This document shows, one piece after another, positions 43,408 through 52,963 of a stretch of 64,000 bases of DNA. The position numbers and the translations under genes were made by a program. Within the stretch, counting starts at the first letter, position 1, and each line of letters opens with the position of its first letter. The stretch covers positions 1 through 64,000 of the forward strand of contig JAZOQB010000011.1 of the NCBI GenBank assembly GCA_045655865.1, given 5' to 3'. This DNA is from RGIG5579 sp045655865 (lineage in GTDB: Bacteria; Bacillota; Clostridia; Oscillospirales; SIG627). The notes below the pieces were generated by a model. That model worked only from the letters and a program-made list of their open reading frames with translations. It ran no database searches and was not told the DNA's origin.

Positions 43408-45980
43408 TCTTCTTCTCCGGAAATCTCATCATCGGAAAGATCGATCTCTTCCACGTCCTCTTGGCTTTCCAGATCGGGAATTTCCTCGTCACACAGTTCT
43501 TCCCCGGATTCCACTACGTTTTCCGCGTCCTTCTCCAGCTCCTTCTCCGCTTTCACTCGCTGGAAGGAGGTCAGACTCTCCCCTTCTTCGGTGCGCATCA
43601 CGTAGATACCGCTGGCAGAGCGGCTAACCAGAGAGATCCCTCTGGCATTGACCCGAACCAGCTTTCCGTTGGAGGCAATGAGGATCAGATCGTCCTCTTC
43701 CTCAACAGCGGCGATCCCTACAAGGCGAACGCCGGCCTTGCCGCCCAATTTCTGGCAGATCATACCCTTACCGCCGCGGTGCTTGGCGGAAAATTCGGAA
43801 AAGTCGCTCCGCTTACCTACGCCGTTATCGGTAATGGTAACCAGGCTTCTGGTTTCTCCTTCATGGGCGATGGCAAGAGCTCCGCAGACCTCTTCACCCT
43901 GGGCCAGGCGCATGGCTCTCACGCCCCGGGCCACTCTTCCCATCAGGCGGATCTCAGATTCTTCAAAACGAACGGCCAGACCGTTTGTGGCCGCAACAAA
44001 CAGATCCCGATCCCCTTCGGTCTTGTTTACGTACAAAAGCTCGTCCTCAGGAGATAAGGTGATGGCACGCACGCCGTCCTGTCGAATGTGCCGGAAGAGC
44101 TTTAAGGGTGTGCGCTTCACAAATCCGCGTTTGGTTACAAAGGACAGAACTTCCTCTGTGTTGATCTTGGGAACGGAAAGGAATGCGGTGATCTTCTCCC
44201 CTTCCTTCAGTTTCAAAACGTTTACAAGGTTGGTTCCCTTGGCGCTTCGGGAAGCTTCGGGAATCTGGAAGCACTTTTTCACGTAGAGCCGCCCGAAATT
44301 GGAGAAGAAGAACACAAAGTTATGGCTATGGCTCACGAAAATATCTCGGATGGAGTCTTCCTCCCGGGTGGTGAGAGCCAGCATACCCTTACCTCCGGTG
44401 CGCTGAGCCTGGTATTCGGAGATCTTCTGACGCTTGATGTAGCCCGCGTGGGTCACGGTGATGACCGCGGTATGCTTTTCGATCAGATCCTCCAGAACGA
44501 TGTCGTCAGCGGCAGGCTCGATCTGGGTGCGACGGGCATCGCCGAACTTTCTTGCGATCTCCTGCAGCTCTTCCTTCAAAACGGCAAGAAGCTTGTCCTC
44601 GTGGGCCAGAATGTCCTCCAGCTTTTCCACCAGAGCCTGCTTTTCCGCCATCTCTTCCAGGATTTTTTCAATTTCAAGACCGGCCAGACGACCCAGGGGC
44701 ATTTCCACAATGGCCTGACCCTGAATATCGGAAAGATGAAAGCGCTCAATCAAAGCTGCCTTGGCTTCGGGCACGGTCTTGTTGGAACGGATGATCCGGA
44801 TCACCTCGTCGATGTTGTCAATGGCAATTTTGTACCCCTCCAGAATGTGGAGACGGGCCAGGGCGCGATTTAAGTCAAAGCGGATGCGGCGACGGGTCAC
44901 CTCTTCCTGGTGAGAAAGGTAATGCTCCAGCATTTGCTTTAAATTCAGCGTTTTGGGCTCCCCATTCACCAGAGCGATCATATTGGCCGCAAAGGTGGTC
45001 TGCAAAAGGGAATATTTGTAAAGAAGATTTAAAATGACCTCTCGGTTGGCATCTTGCCGCAGCTCGATCACCACGCGGATCTTTCCCTTGCAGCTCTCGT
45101 CCCGAAGATCTACGATCCCTTCTACCCTTTTATCCTTTACAAGGTCAGCGATCCCCTTGACCAGCATGGATTTGTTCACCTGGTAGGGAATCTCATCCAC
45201 CACAATGCACTCCCGTTTGCCCCGGGTCTCAAAGTGGGTGGTGGCACGCATGGGAATGCTGCCCCGGCCGGTAAGATAGGCCTGCTCAATGCCACTGGTT
45301 CCGTGGATCTTGGCGGCGGTGGGAAAGTCCGGTCCGGGGATGAACTGCATCAGCTCCCGCACGCCGGCATCGGGGTGGTCCATCAGATAGACCACCGCGT
45401 CCACCACTTCCGTTAGATTGTGAGGGGGAATGTTGGTGGCCATACCCACTGCAATTCCCACACAGCCGTTGCACAAAAGATTGGGGAAACGGCTGGGGAG
45501 CACCACGGGCTCTTTTAATTTGTTATCAAAGTTGGGGACAAAGTCCACCACGTCCTTTTCGATGTCCTGAAGCATGGAGTTTGCCATTTTGGCAAGCCGG
45601 GCTTCGGTGTATCGATAAGCGGCAGGCGGATCTCCGTCCAGGTTTCCGAAGTTACCGTGGCCTTCCACCAGAGGATAGCGCAGAGAAAAGCTCTGGGCCA
45701 TACGGACCATGGCGTTATAGACCGCACTGTCGCCGTGGGGATGATAATGACCCAAAACGTTACCCACGGTGGTGGCGGATTTACGGAAGGGTTTGTCACA
45801 AGTCAGATGGTCCACCGACATGGCGTAGAGGATCCGGCGGTGTACGGGCTTCAATCCGTCCCGCACATCCGGCAGAGCCCGGTCCGTAAGTACGCTCATG
45901 GAGTAGTCAATATAGGCCTCCCGCACTTCTTTGACAATGTCCACGTTTTCAATTTTCAAGCCTTCTAAATTCAATTCCAT
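43404..45980 (-). CDS. gyrA: DNA gyrase subunit A
   Basis: An 858-residue type II topoisomerase subunit. The winged helix leads to the catalytic Tyr124 (YRYTEAR), the coiled-coil gate and a C-terminal beta-pinwheel containing the GyrA box QRTGGKG, plus an acidic tail of about 60 residues. In the quinolone region Ser85 is retained, but the position equal to E. coli Asp87 is Asn89 (GDSAVYNAM). AAAGG precedes the ATG. A 221-nt spacer separates it from gyrB. Confidence 0.98.
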   Translation of the reverse strand: MELNLEGLKIENVDIVKEVREAYIDYSMSVLTDRALPDVRDGLKPVHRRILYAMSVDHLTCDKPFRKSATTVGNVLGHYHPHGDSAVYNAMVRMAQSFSLRYPLVEGHGNFGNLDGDPPAAYRYTEARLAKMANSMLQDIEKDVVDFVPNFDNKLKEPVVLPSRFPNLLCNGCVGIAVGMATNIPPHNLTEVVDAVVYLMDHPDAGVRELMQFIPGPDFPTAAKIHGTSGIEQAYLTGRGSIPMRATTHFETRGKRECIVVDEIPYQVNKSMLVKGIADLVKDKRVEGIVDLRDESCKGKIRVVIELRQDANREVILNLLYKYSLLQTTFAANMIALVNGEPKTLNLKQMLEHYLSHQEEVTRRRIRFDLNRALARLHILEGYKIAIDNIDEVIRIIRSNKTVPEAKAALIERFHLSDIQGQAIVEMPLGRLAGLEIEKILEEMAEKQALVEKLEDILAHEDKLLAVLKEELQEIARKFGDARRTQIEPAADDIVLEDLIEKHTAVITVTHAGYIKRQKISEYQAQRTGGKGMLALTTREEDSIRDIFVSHSHNFVFFFSNFGRLYVKKCFQIPEASRSAKGTNLVNVLKLKEGEKITAFLSVPKINTEEVLSFVTKRGFVKRTPLKLFRHIRQDGVRAITLSPEDELLYVNKTEGDRDLFVAATNGLAVRFEESEIRLMGRVARGVRAMRLAQGEEVCGALAIAHEGETRSLVTITDNGVGKRSDFSEFSAKHRGGKGMICQKLGGKAGVRLVGIAAVEEEDDLILIASNGKLVRVNARGISLVSRSASGIYVMRTEEGESLTSFQRVKAEKELEKDAENVVESGEELCDEEIPDLESQEDVEEIDLSDDEISGEEE

Positions 45981-46011
45981 ATTAGAAATTCCTTTCTCTT
46001 CCGATCAGGAG

Positions 46012-46200
46012 TTTTCCACAGCAACTCTTTCTGTGGAAAAGATGGGGTATGGGCGGTGGATTGTTTCCGGGAGAAGTGAAAAAGCTCCCTTGCCGCCCTC
46101 ATTTTTTTAAATTTCTCTTTGGCCTTCTTTTCTTTGCAACGCTGTGGAAAACGCCCCTTAAATTTTGGCTTTTCCCACACAATCCACAGAGTTTTCCACA
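46012..46200. other. Cluster of DnaA-box-like sites between gyrB and gyrA
   Basis: TTTTCCACA occurs at 46012-46020 and 46192-46200, and its complement TGTGGAAAA at 46032-46040 and 46143-46151. Each differs by one base from the DnaA box TTATCCACA. A further partial match (CAATCCACA) lies at 46180-46188. The spacing and alternation of orientation suggest binding of DnaA or a related replication regulator. Confidence 0.55.
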
Positions 46201-46201
46201 G

Positions 46202-48247
46202 TTAAACGTCCAGATTCTTGACGTATTTTGCGTTTTCCTCAATGAATCTTCTTCTGGGCTCTACCTTTTCTCCCATGAGAAGGGAGAAGGTCTCGTCGGC
46301 AGCATACGCATCCTCGATGCTCACGGCGATCAACGTTCTGGTCTCAGGGTCCATGGTGGTCTCCCAGAGCTGGTCCGCGTCCATTTCACCCAAACCTTTG
46401 TACCGTTCCGCCTGGGTGTTTTCTCCCATGCGGGCAATGATCTCATCTCTTTCTTCATCGGAAAATGCATATTCCTGCTGTTTTCCTTTAAAGACCTTAT
46501 AAAGAGGGGGCATGGCGCAGAACACGTGGCCCTGTTCGATCAGCGGGCGCATGTGCCGGAAAAAGAAGGTCAAAAGCAAGGTCTTGATGTGAGCGCCGTC
46601 CACGTCGGCATCGGCCATGAGAATGATCTTGCCGTAGCGAAGCTTTTCCAGATCAAATTCGTCCCCGATCCCGCATCCTAAGGTTTGGATAATGGGAATG
46701 ATCTGGGTGGAAGCGTAGACCTGATCCAGCCTTGCCTTTTCCACGTTAAGGATCTTACCTCGCAGCGGCAGGATCGCCTGGAATTTGGAATCCCGGCCGT
46801 CTTTGGCGGTACCGCCTGCGGAGTCTCCCTCTACAAAGAAGATCTCAGACCGTGAAGGATCCTTCTCCTGGCAGTCTGCCAGCTTTTCCGGGTGACCGCC
46901 GGATTCCAGGGGGCTCTTTCGGCGGCTGCTCTCTTTGGCCTTCCGTACCGCTTCCCGGGTGCGCAAAGCGCCGATGGCTTTTTCCATGAGGATTTTCGCC
47001 ACAGTTGGATTTTCTTCAAAATATTCGCCCAGTTTTTCCGTTAACAGGTTGTATACCAGGGGGCGGATCTCCACGTTCCCCAGCTTGGTTTTCGTCTGAC
47101 CCTCAAACTGGGTCTCCTCCACTTTCACGGAAATGACGCACACAAGGCCCTCTCTCACGTCGTCTCCGGCAAATTTCTCGCTGACCTTCTCGTTATCTTT
47201 TAAGTACCCGTACTTTTTCCCGTAATCGTTAAAGACCTTGGTCAGACCCGTTTTAAAGCCCGTTTCGTGGGTGCCGCCCTCGGGGGTATGTATGTTGTTG
47301 GCAAAGGACAGGGTCATGTCCTGATATCCGTCGTTGTACTGGAGCGCCACCTCTGCCATACAGCCCTGGCCCTCGGTTTTCAGGTAAATGACCTCGGGAT
47401 TGAGAATGTCGCTGTGCTTCTTCTCGTTCAAATAGGAGACAAAGCTTCGAATGCCGCCTTCAAACTGAAGTTTGGTATAAGACTGTTTGGTCTCTTTTTT
47501 GTAGTAGCCGTCCCCTTCTTCATGGGCAATGGCCACGTCCTCCTGAGAGATCAGTCCCTTCTCCAGATCCACTTCTTCCTGGCTTTTTCCGTCAAAGTCT
47601 CTCTGGTCGTAAAGTTCAATGGTGACCCCGGCAGTCAGAAAGGCCTGTTCCCGCAAACGGTTGAGGACCGTGGTGTAATCGTAATCCCACTCGGTAAACA
47701 GGGAGTGGTCGGGCATAAAGCGCACGTACAGGCCGTGTTTGTCCGTATCTCCCAGGCACTGAATAGGCCTGGCAACCTTCCCTCGCTCAAAGCGCTCGGT
47801 GTATTCTTTGCCGTCGTAGCAGTTCACCACTTCCATCCATTCCGACAAGGCGTTTACAACGCTGGCGCCAACGCCGTGCAGACCGCCGGAGATCTTATAT
47901 CCCCCGCCGCCGAATTTTCCTCCGGCGTGAAGTACCGTAAAGACGACCTCAAGAGTGGGAATGCCCATTTTGGGATGGATTCCAGCAGGAACTCCCCGAC
48001 CGTTATCCTGAACGCCTACGCTTCCATCGGGATGTAATGTGACGGTGATGGTGTCACAACGCCCGGCCATGGCCTCGTCAATGGAGTTGTCCACGATCTC
48101 GTAAATGAGATGGTGAAGTCCTCCCCGTCCCAGAGAACCAATGTACATTCCCGGACGTTTTCTCACCGCCTCCAGACCCTCCAGGACCTGAATTTGGGAT
48201 TCGTCGTAAACCGCCGTCTCCTGCGAAAATTCTTGATTTTCTAACAT
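46202..48247 (-). CDS. gyrB: DNA gyrase subunit B
   Basis: A 681-residue ATPase subunit of gyrase. The GHKL ATP-binding part has EIVDNSIDEA and GLHGVGASVVNALS, and the Toprim part has EIFFVEGDSAGG, PLRGKILNVEKA and DADVDGAHI. The length is slightly greater than B. subtilis GyrB. The ATG at 48247 is chosen because AAAGG lies eight nt upstream and it gives the standard N terminus; an ATG at 48325 has none. Upstream is remB, then recF. Confidence 0.97.
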   Translation of the reverse strand: MLENQEFSQETAVYDESQIQVLEGLEAVRKRPGMYIGSLGRGGLHHLIYEIVDNSIDEAMAGRCDTITVTLHPDGSVGVQDNGRGVPAGIHPKMGIPTLEVVFTVLHAGGKFGGGGYKISGGLHGVGASVVNALSEWMEVVNCYDGKEYTERFERGKVARPIQCLGDTDKHGLYVRFMPDHSLFTEWDYDYTTVLNRLREQAFLTAGVTIELYDQRDFDGKSQEEVDLEKGLISQEDVAIAHEEGDGYYKKETKQSYTKLQFEGGIRSFVSYLNEKKHSDILNPEVIYLKTEGQGCMAEVALQYNDGYQDMTLSFANNIHTPEGGTHETGFKTGLTKVFNDYGKKYGYLKDNEKVSEKFAGDDVREGLVCVISVKVEETQFEGQTKTKLGNVEIRPLVYNLLTEKLGEYFEENPTVAKILMEKAIGALRTREAVRKAKESSRRKSPLESGGHPEKLADCQEKDPSRSEIFFVEGDSAGGTAKDGRDSKFQAILPLRGKILNVEKARLDQVYASTQIIPIIQTLGCGIGDEFDLEKLRYGKIILMADADVDGAHIKTLLLTFFFRHMRPLIEQGHVFCAMPPLYKVFKGKQQEYAFSDEERDEIIARMGENTQAERYKGLGEMDADQLWETTMDPETRTLIAVSIEDAYAADETFSLLMGEKVEPRRRFIEENAKYVKNLDV

Positions 48248-48384
48248 AGTTGCATCCTTTCTTTCCAGAGGTTTCCCCCTTGGCCGCCAGGGCTTTTTCC
48301 CCGAGCTTTGTAGACTTTCCAACAAAAATATCTATTTCAATACGGTCTTTGTGACCGTTACAAAAACGGACCGGTGCGAGATGG

Positions 48385-48648
48385 CTATTTCTTGCAAAAC
48401 TCTGATGCAAGATGGGACGCTGTGTGAGAGGAGGAATACAAACTGTCCTTGCCGTATGCGTTACACAAAACAAAGCTGTTCACTTGACTTAAATCCCGCT
48501 TTGGCAAAACGGCGTTTCCCTCTTCCCCCAGTTTTTTTAAAAAGTTCCGCGTTGTGCCTTGTACCGTGGCAGTCTCCGCATTGAGAATGAAAACCGCCTT
48601 TTTTTTCGGGATACTGGTTCCATCCCCAAGATCGAAAAATAATTTCAT
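48385..48648 (-). CDS. remB: RemB-like (DUF370) regulator
   Basis: An 87-residue protein in the position of Bacillus yaaB/remB between recF and gyrB. The opening (FFDLGDGTSIPKKKAVFILNAE, read as FFDLGDGTSIP plus KKAVFILNAE) fits the DUF370/RemB pattern, and RemA/RemB proteins are DNA-binding regulators of matrix genes. The central part is divergent, so this relies partly on synteny. GAGGAAAC precedes the ATG. Confidence 0.8.
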   Translation of the reverse strand: MKLFFDLGDGTSIPKKKAVFILNAETATVQGTTRNFLKKLGEEGNAVLPKRDLSQVNSFVLCNAYGKDSLYSSSHTASHLASEFCKK

Positions 48649-48732
48649 TTTCTGTTTCCTCAGATCTTTTTGAAATCCTGATCTCTGATGGGTAAAAACT
48701 CTGCGCCGATATCTTTTTTCCGTCTGTTTTCT

Positions 48733-49827
48733 TTACCGAAAAAAGGCGCCGTTTTCCACTAAGATCCGATTTTTCACAAAGGTAAAATTTTCCGGGTCGG
48801 TACCCGTAAGGATCACCTGCTTGCCCACAAGACCGGAGGTAATATACTTTCTTCGATGTTCATCCAGTTCCGAGAGCACGTCATCCAAAAGGTACACCGG
48901 ATCCTGCCCGGTCATTTCCTTGGAAATTTCCCCTTCTGCCAATTTCAGAGAAAGAACCACGCTTCTCTGCTGACCTTGGGAAGCAAAGGTACGGGCGGGA
49001 AAACCGTTTACCAAAAATTCCACCTCGTCCCGGTGGATCCCCTTCTGGGTGGATCCGTACTTTTGATCCTGGGAAAACGATTCCAAAAGGGTCTTTTGAT
49101 ATTCCCTTGCCATTTCTTCCTGGCTTTTTCCTTCTCGGTACACGTCGCTGACGTAGCGAATGGAAAGCTTCTCTTTTTCTCCGCTAATATGGAAAAAATG
49201 CCGCGGCGCCATTTCTGAGAGATGATGAATGTAATTGGCTCGAATGGAGGCAATTTTCGCGCTGACCTGTGCCAGTCTTTCTTCCCAGACCCGAAAAAAA
49301 TCCTGGGAAACTTCAGTTTTTTGGCTCTGTTTTAACAGGGCCGCACGCTGGGATTCGATCTTATTGCACTCGTTTAACAAAGAGGCATAGTAGGGTCTGA
49401 GCTGACAGATGGCCCCATCCACAAAGCTTCTTCGCTTTCCCGGACCGTCCTTAACAAGGGACAGATGCTCCGGACAGAAGAGAACCACCCGAAAAAGACC
49501 TAAAAAGTCGCTGAGTCGGGTAAGTCTGACTCCGTTTTTATAAATTGACTTTCCTTCTTTTTCATCCAGCTGCATTTTCAGCTGAAAAGGAAGTCCCTCA
49601 CCGGATATCTCAATGATGACCTGAGCACGTTTTTTCCCGTGGGCGATCATATCCGTCAAGCGTGGAACCCGAAAGCTTTTTCCGCAGGCCAAAAGGTAAA
49701 TGGCTTCCACCAAATTGGTCTTTCCCTGGGCATTTTCACCCAAAAGCACGTTGCTCTCCGGAGAAAAATCAATTTGTGCGGCGGAAATGTTGCGAAAATC
49801 GCAAAGAGCGATATGATCCAGGCGCAT
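48733..49827 (-). CDS. recF: DNA replication/repair protein RecF
   Basis: A 364-residue SMC-like ATPase that helps load RecA at gaps. Walker A LLGENAQGKTNLVEA, the signature ASQGQQRSVVLSLK and Walker B VYLLDDVLSELD are intact. The start lies one nt after the dnaN stop with no ribosome binding site of its own, so it should be translated by reinitiation after dnaN. remB follows after 84 nt. Confidence 0.96.
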   Translation of the reverse strand: MRLDHIALCDFRNISAAQIDFSPESNVLLGENAQGKTNLVEAIYLLACGKSFRVPRLTDMIAHGKKRAQVIIEISGEGLPFQLKMQLDEKEGKSIYKNGVRLTRLSDFLGLFRVVLFCPEHLSLVKDGPGKRRSFVDGAICQLRPYYASLLNECNKIESQRAALLKQSQKTEVSQDFFRVWEERLAQVSAKIASIRANYIHHLSEMAPRHFFHISGEKEKLSIRYVSDVYREGKSQEEMAREYQKTLLESFSQDQKYGSTQKGIHRDEVEFLVNGFPARTFASQGQQRSVVLSLKLAEGEISKEMTGQDPVYLLDDVLSELDEHRRKYITSGLVGKQVILTGTDPENFTFVKNRILVENGAFFR

Positions 49828-49828
49828 T

Positions 49829-50950
49829 TTAATTTAAAAGGCGCATGGGCACTACCATGTAGTAAAAGGCGTCGGTCTGGGGACTGCGAATGGCCATTCC
49901 GGACAGGGGAGAGGTCAACTCGAAAACGATCTCTTCCTGACCGCAGGAGGCGGCGCCCCGGAGGGCTTCCAGAAGATATTTGTTATTAAAGCCCACCAGC
50001 ATGTTTTCCCCTTCCACCTGGCAGGGGATCTCCTCGTCGATCTTTCCGTTTCTGGTGGTACATTTGACCTTGACTCCGTCTTGATTTACGCTCAGGTGAA
50101 TGGCGGACTTTTCTCTCTGGTCGATCAGAAGGGAGCAACGCTCAAAGCAGGCAATGGCATCTTCTACCTTAAGCTTTACCCGGGTGCGGTACTCCTTGGG
50201 AAGGCTCTTTTGATAATCGATGTATTCTCCATCCACATAGCGGGAGAAGAAAACAAAGTCCTCAAAGGCAAAGATCACGTGACGCCCGGCAAGCTCGATC
50301 CGAAGAGACAGGTCTTCCTCGTCGGAAAGAAGACGGATCAATTCTTGAAGTGTGCGGGCAGGAACCAGAAAACGAACGTCGATCTTGAGTCCTTCAATAC
50401 ACTCCTCATCCCGCAGCGCGATGCGATAACCGTCACAGCCGCACATTCTCAAGGTGTTGCCGTGAGATTCAAAAAGAACTGCGGTGAGAATGGGTTTTAG
50501 ATCCACCACGGCGCAGGAAAAGATCACCTGCTGGATCATTTTTTTCAAAATTCCCTGGGGAATGGTAAATTTCTTTTCTCCGGAGAGCATGGGCATGGAA
50601 GGCCAGGCCTGGGCGCTCATTCCCAAAATTTCAAATTTTGCAGGACCTGCGGAAATGGTAGTCACAAAATTGGCATCGCTGGAAATGACAAATTCTCCGT
50701 CGGGAAGGCTTCTCACCATGGAGCTGAGCTTTAACGCATCCAGCAAGATCTCTCCTTCTTCCAGGATCTGTGCTGGAAAGGCGGTTCGAACTCCTTTTGT
50801 CATATCAAAGGACATGACCGTTACCTCTCCATCGCCCCGGGCCTTTAAATAAAGGCAGCAAAGAGCAGCGTTGGCAGCACGGGATGCAATGGCACAAAGA
50901 TTGGGCGCAATGGCATCCAAAAATACTTTTTTGTCAGCGCGAATAAACAT
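49829..50950 (-). CDS. dnaN: DNA polymerase III beta subunit (sliding clamp)
   Basis: A 373-residue clamp with three repeated domains. The conserved C-terminal MPMRL (VVPMRLLN) and the middle segments (VRFLVPARTLQELIRLL) match DnaN. GGGAGG lies about 11 nt before the ATG. It follows the dnaA gene after a 340-nt spacer that looks like the origin. Confidence 0.96.
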   Translation of the reverse strand: MFIRADKKVFLDAIAPNLCAIASRAANAALCCLYLKARGDGEVTVMSFDMTKGVRTAFPAQILEEGEILLDALKLSSMVRSLPDGEFVISSDANFVTTISAGPAKFEILGMSAQAWPSMPMLSGEKKFTIPQGILKKMIQQVIFSCAVVDLKPILTAVLFESHGNTLRMCGCDGYRIALRDEECIEGLKIDVRFLVPARTLQELIRLLSDEEDLSLRIELAGRHVIFAFEDFVFFSRYVDGEYIDYQKSLPKEYRTRVKLKVEDAIACFERCSLLIDQREKSAIHLSVNQDGVKVKCTTRNGKIDEEIPCQVEGENMLVGFNNKYLLEALRGAASCGQEEIVFELTSPLSGMAIRSPQTDAFYYMVVPMRLLN

Positions 50951-51290
50951 AACACATATTCCTCCCGGAAATCAAATTTTGTAAATACGGCCCAAATTCA
51001 AACGGGGTCGTCTCTTTTTTTCAAAACGCGAAAAGTAAAATGATTTTCTTTTATTTATTCTTTTTTCGTTCGTAGCCGTAGTAGGGGCGGTGAATTCTGT
51101 GAATAAAATGGAAAAAGCCCTTAATTTGGGAAAAAAGAAAGGAAAATTACGCCAATTTTTTCGGTGGAAAAACCATTTAGAAATCCACAGTTTTCACAAA
51201 GGGGGAAAGGCAAGAAAACGAAGTGTTTTTTGCATTGGTTTTTCCCCAGAAAATTCACAGGGAAATCACAGCATCTTTTGTGGAAAAAAT
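50951..51290. other. Candidate replication origin (dnaA-dnaN spacer)
   Basis: This 340-nt gap has no gene. It contains a consensus DnaA box on the minus strand (TGTGAATAA at 51098-51106, the complement of TTATTCACA), a one-mismatch box TGTGGAAAA at 51279-51287, weaker matches (AAATCCACA 51181-51189, AAATTCACA 51251-51259) and an AT-rich tract at about 51035-51067 that could be the unwinding element. The dnaA-dnaN spacer is the classic oriC site in Firmicutes; exact limits cannot be set. Confidence 0.55.
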
Positions 51291-52739
51291 TTAAGCCTGG
51301 ATCTCTCGGATAAGGCTTGTGACCTCTTCCTCAAAAGCAGGATTTTCGTTGATCTTGCTTTTGACCGTCTTTATGGCGGAAAGGATCGTGGAGTGATCCT
51401 GGGTAAAGTACCGGGCGATCTCAATGGAAGACAGATCCGTGATCTCCCGGAGAATGTAGGTGGCTACGTGCCGGGCGTAGACGATATTGGCCTGTTTTTT
51501 CTTGCTGGTAATGTCGGAAAGACCCACCTGGTATTTGTCACACACGGTCTGGAAGGTTTTCTCTACCGTAGAGTCAACGCTTTCCTTGGGTACCATATCG
51601 TCAATACAGCGCCGGGCAAGGTCCATGGTGACCCCGGTGGCGAAAATGTCAGAATATCCCTTGAGGCGATTGATGACCCCTTCCAATTGCCGGACGCTGG
51701 ATTTCATTTGATCGGCAACGAACATTAAGACCTCATCCGGAATTTCCAGCCCGAGATTTTCTGCCTTGGAACGGGCAATGGCGATTCTAAGTTCCAATTC
51801 CGGAGGTTGAATGTCTACCGTCAGACCGGATTCAAAGCGAGTGATCATCCGGGCGTTGAGATTTTTGAGAAGTCTTGGGGGACAGTCGCTGGTGAGAATG
51901 ATCTGCTTGTGCTGCTGGTGCAAAGTCTCAAAGGTGTGAAAAAGCTCTTGCTGGGCGGATTCTTTTCCGTCGATAAACTGGATATCGTCCAGAAGAAGAA
52001 CGTCCACGTTCCGGTAGCGTTCCCGAAAATAGTGCATGGGCTTTTTCAAGGTAAAGTGATCGATCAGATCGTTGGTAAAATCCTCTCCTCTGGCGTAAAG
52101 GATCCGTTTGGAGGGATTGTATTTGATGATCTCGTTGGAAATGGCAAAGAGAAGATGGGTCTTTCCCATTCCGGAGGGAGAATACAGGTACAGGGGATTC
52201 CAAACTTCCGCGGGATTTTTTGCAACGGCCATGCAGGCGGAGTACGCCACCCGGTTGGTCTCGCCAACGATAAAGTTATCAAAGGTATAGCCGCCGCCTC
52301 TCACGGGAGGGATCTCGGTCTTGATGATGGTTCCTCTGGGCTCGGCGATCTGTTTTTTCTCTTCTTCGGATAACGGGGGCTCTTTGGCGTATTCCTCGTT
52401 GCCGGCAATTTTACAGAAAACCTTATCCGGTAAGATCCCGGTGTTCTGATGTTCCTTGATATAATCCGCCATTTTTTCGTTGTGAAGATCTCTGGAGAAG
52501 ATAACCAATTCCACCCGGGCGCCTAAAATTTCAAAAATAGCGGTTTGAAGCTGTTTGTAATACATTTTAAAGACAAATTCACCCCGGTAAAACTCCTTGG
52601 CGGAGATGTAGGCGAAGGAATCGGTGATCTTTTCCAGCTCCAATTCCTTAAACCAGATGCTGAAGGTAGCCGGGGAAAATCCGGAGGACGAGCGGATAAA
52701 ATCCAAAACGTGATTCCAGATGGCTTTGTATGAATCCAT
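51291..52739 (-). CDS. dnaA: Chromosomal replication initiator DnaA
   Basis: A 482-residue AAA+ initiator. Domain I (about 1-90), a linker, Walker A (YSPSGMGKTHLL), Walker B (VLLLDDIQF), sensor motifs, and domain IV with the DnaA signature (HSTILSAIKTVKSK) are in order. The ATG at 52739 has GGAG six nt upstream; an ATG at 52787 falls within the promoter leader. Confidence 0.98.
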   Translation of the reverse strand: MDSYKAIWNHVLDFIRSSSGFSPATFSIWFKELELEKITDSFAYISAKEFYRGEFVFKMYYKQLQTAIFEILGARVELVIFSRDLHNEKMADYIKEHQNTGILPDKVFCKIAGNEEYAKEPPLSEEEKKQIAEPRGTIIKTEIPPVRGGGYTFDNFIVGETNRVAYSACMAVAKNPAEVWNPLYLYSPSGMGKTHLLFAISNEIIKYNPSKRILYARGEDFTNDLIDHFTLKKPMHYFRERYRNVDVLLLDDIQFIDGKESAQQELFHTFETLHQQHKQIILTSDCPPRLLKNLNARMITRFESGLTVDIQPPELELRIAIARSKAENLGLEIPDEVLMFVADQMKSSVRQLEGVINRLKGYSDIFATGVTMDLARRCIDDMVPKESVDSTVEKTFQTVCDKYQVGLSDITSKKKQANIVYARHVATYILREITDLSSIEIARYFTQDHSTILSAIKTVKSKINENPAFEEEVTSLIREIQA

Positions 52740-52805
52740 TTTATTCTCCGATCTGTTTGAAGTCCAAAAGGCATATTTTACGCACATTATAGTAATATAT
52801 AATAT

Positions 52806-52834
52806 ATTATACTATATTAGGGAAAAAATTTCAA
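52806..52834 (-). promoter_or_regulatory. dnaA promoter
   Basis: Minus-strand TTGAAA (52829-52834) and TATAAT (52806-52811) with a 17-nt spacer, inside a very AT-rich stretch (52780-52830), about 60 nt before the dnaA start. Confidence 0.7.
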
Positions 52835-52914
52835 GGGTTTTTTGCAAGTTGTCATGCTCTGTCAGGTCAGATGCAAAAGTAGGCTCTGGTGGACAAAAAC
52901 AGCGTTTTCCAAAA

Positions 52915-52946
52915 AAAAAGAACGGAAAGCCATATCCGTTCTTTTT
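52915..52946. terminator. Terminator after asnA
   Basis: Perfect 12-bp stem (52915-52926 with 52935-52946) with A run and T run on opposite sides, 18 nt after the asnA stop. Confidence 0.8.
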
Positions 52947-52963
52947 ACACAGCTATTTTGTTT

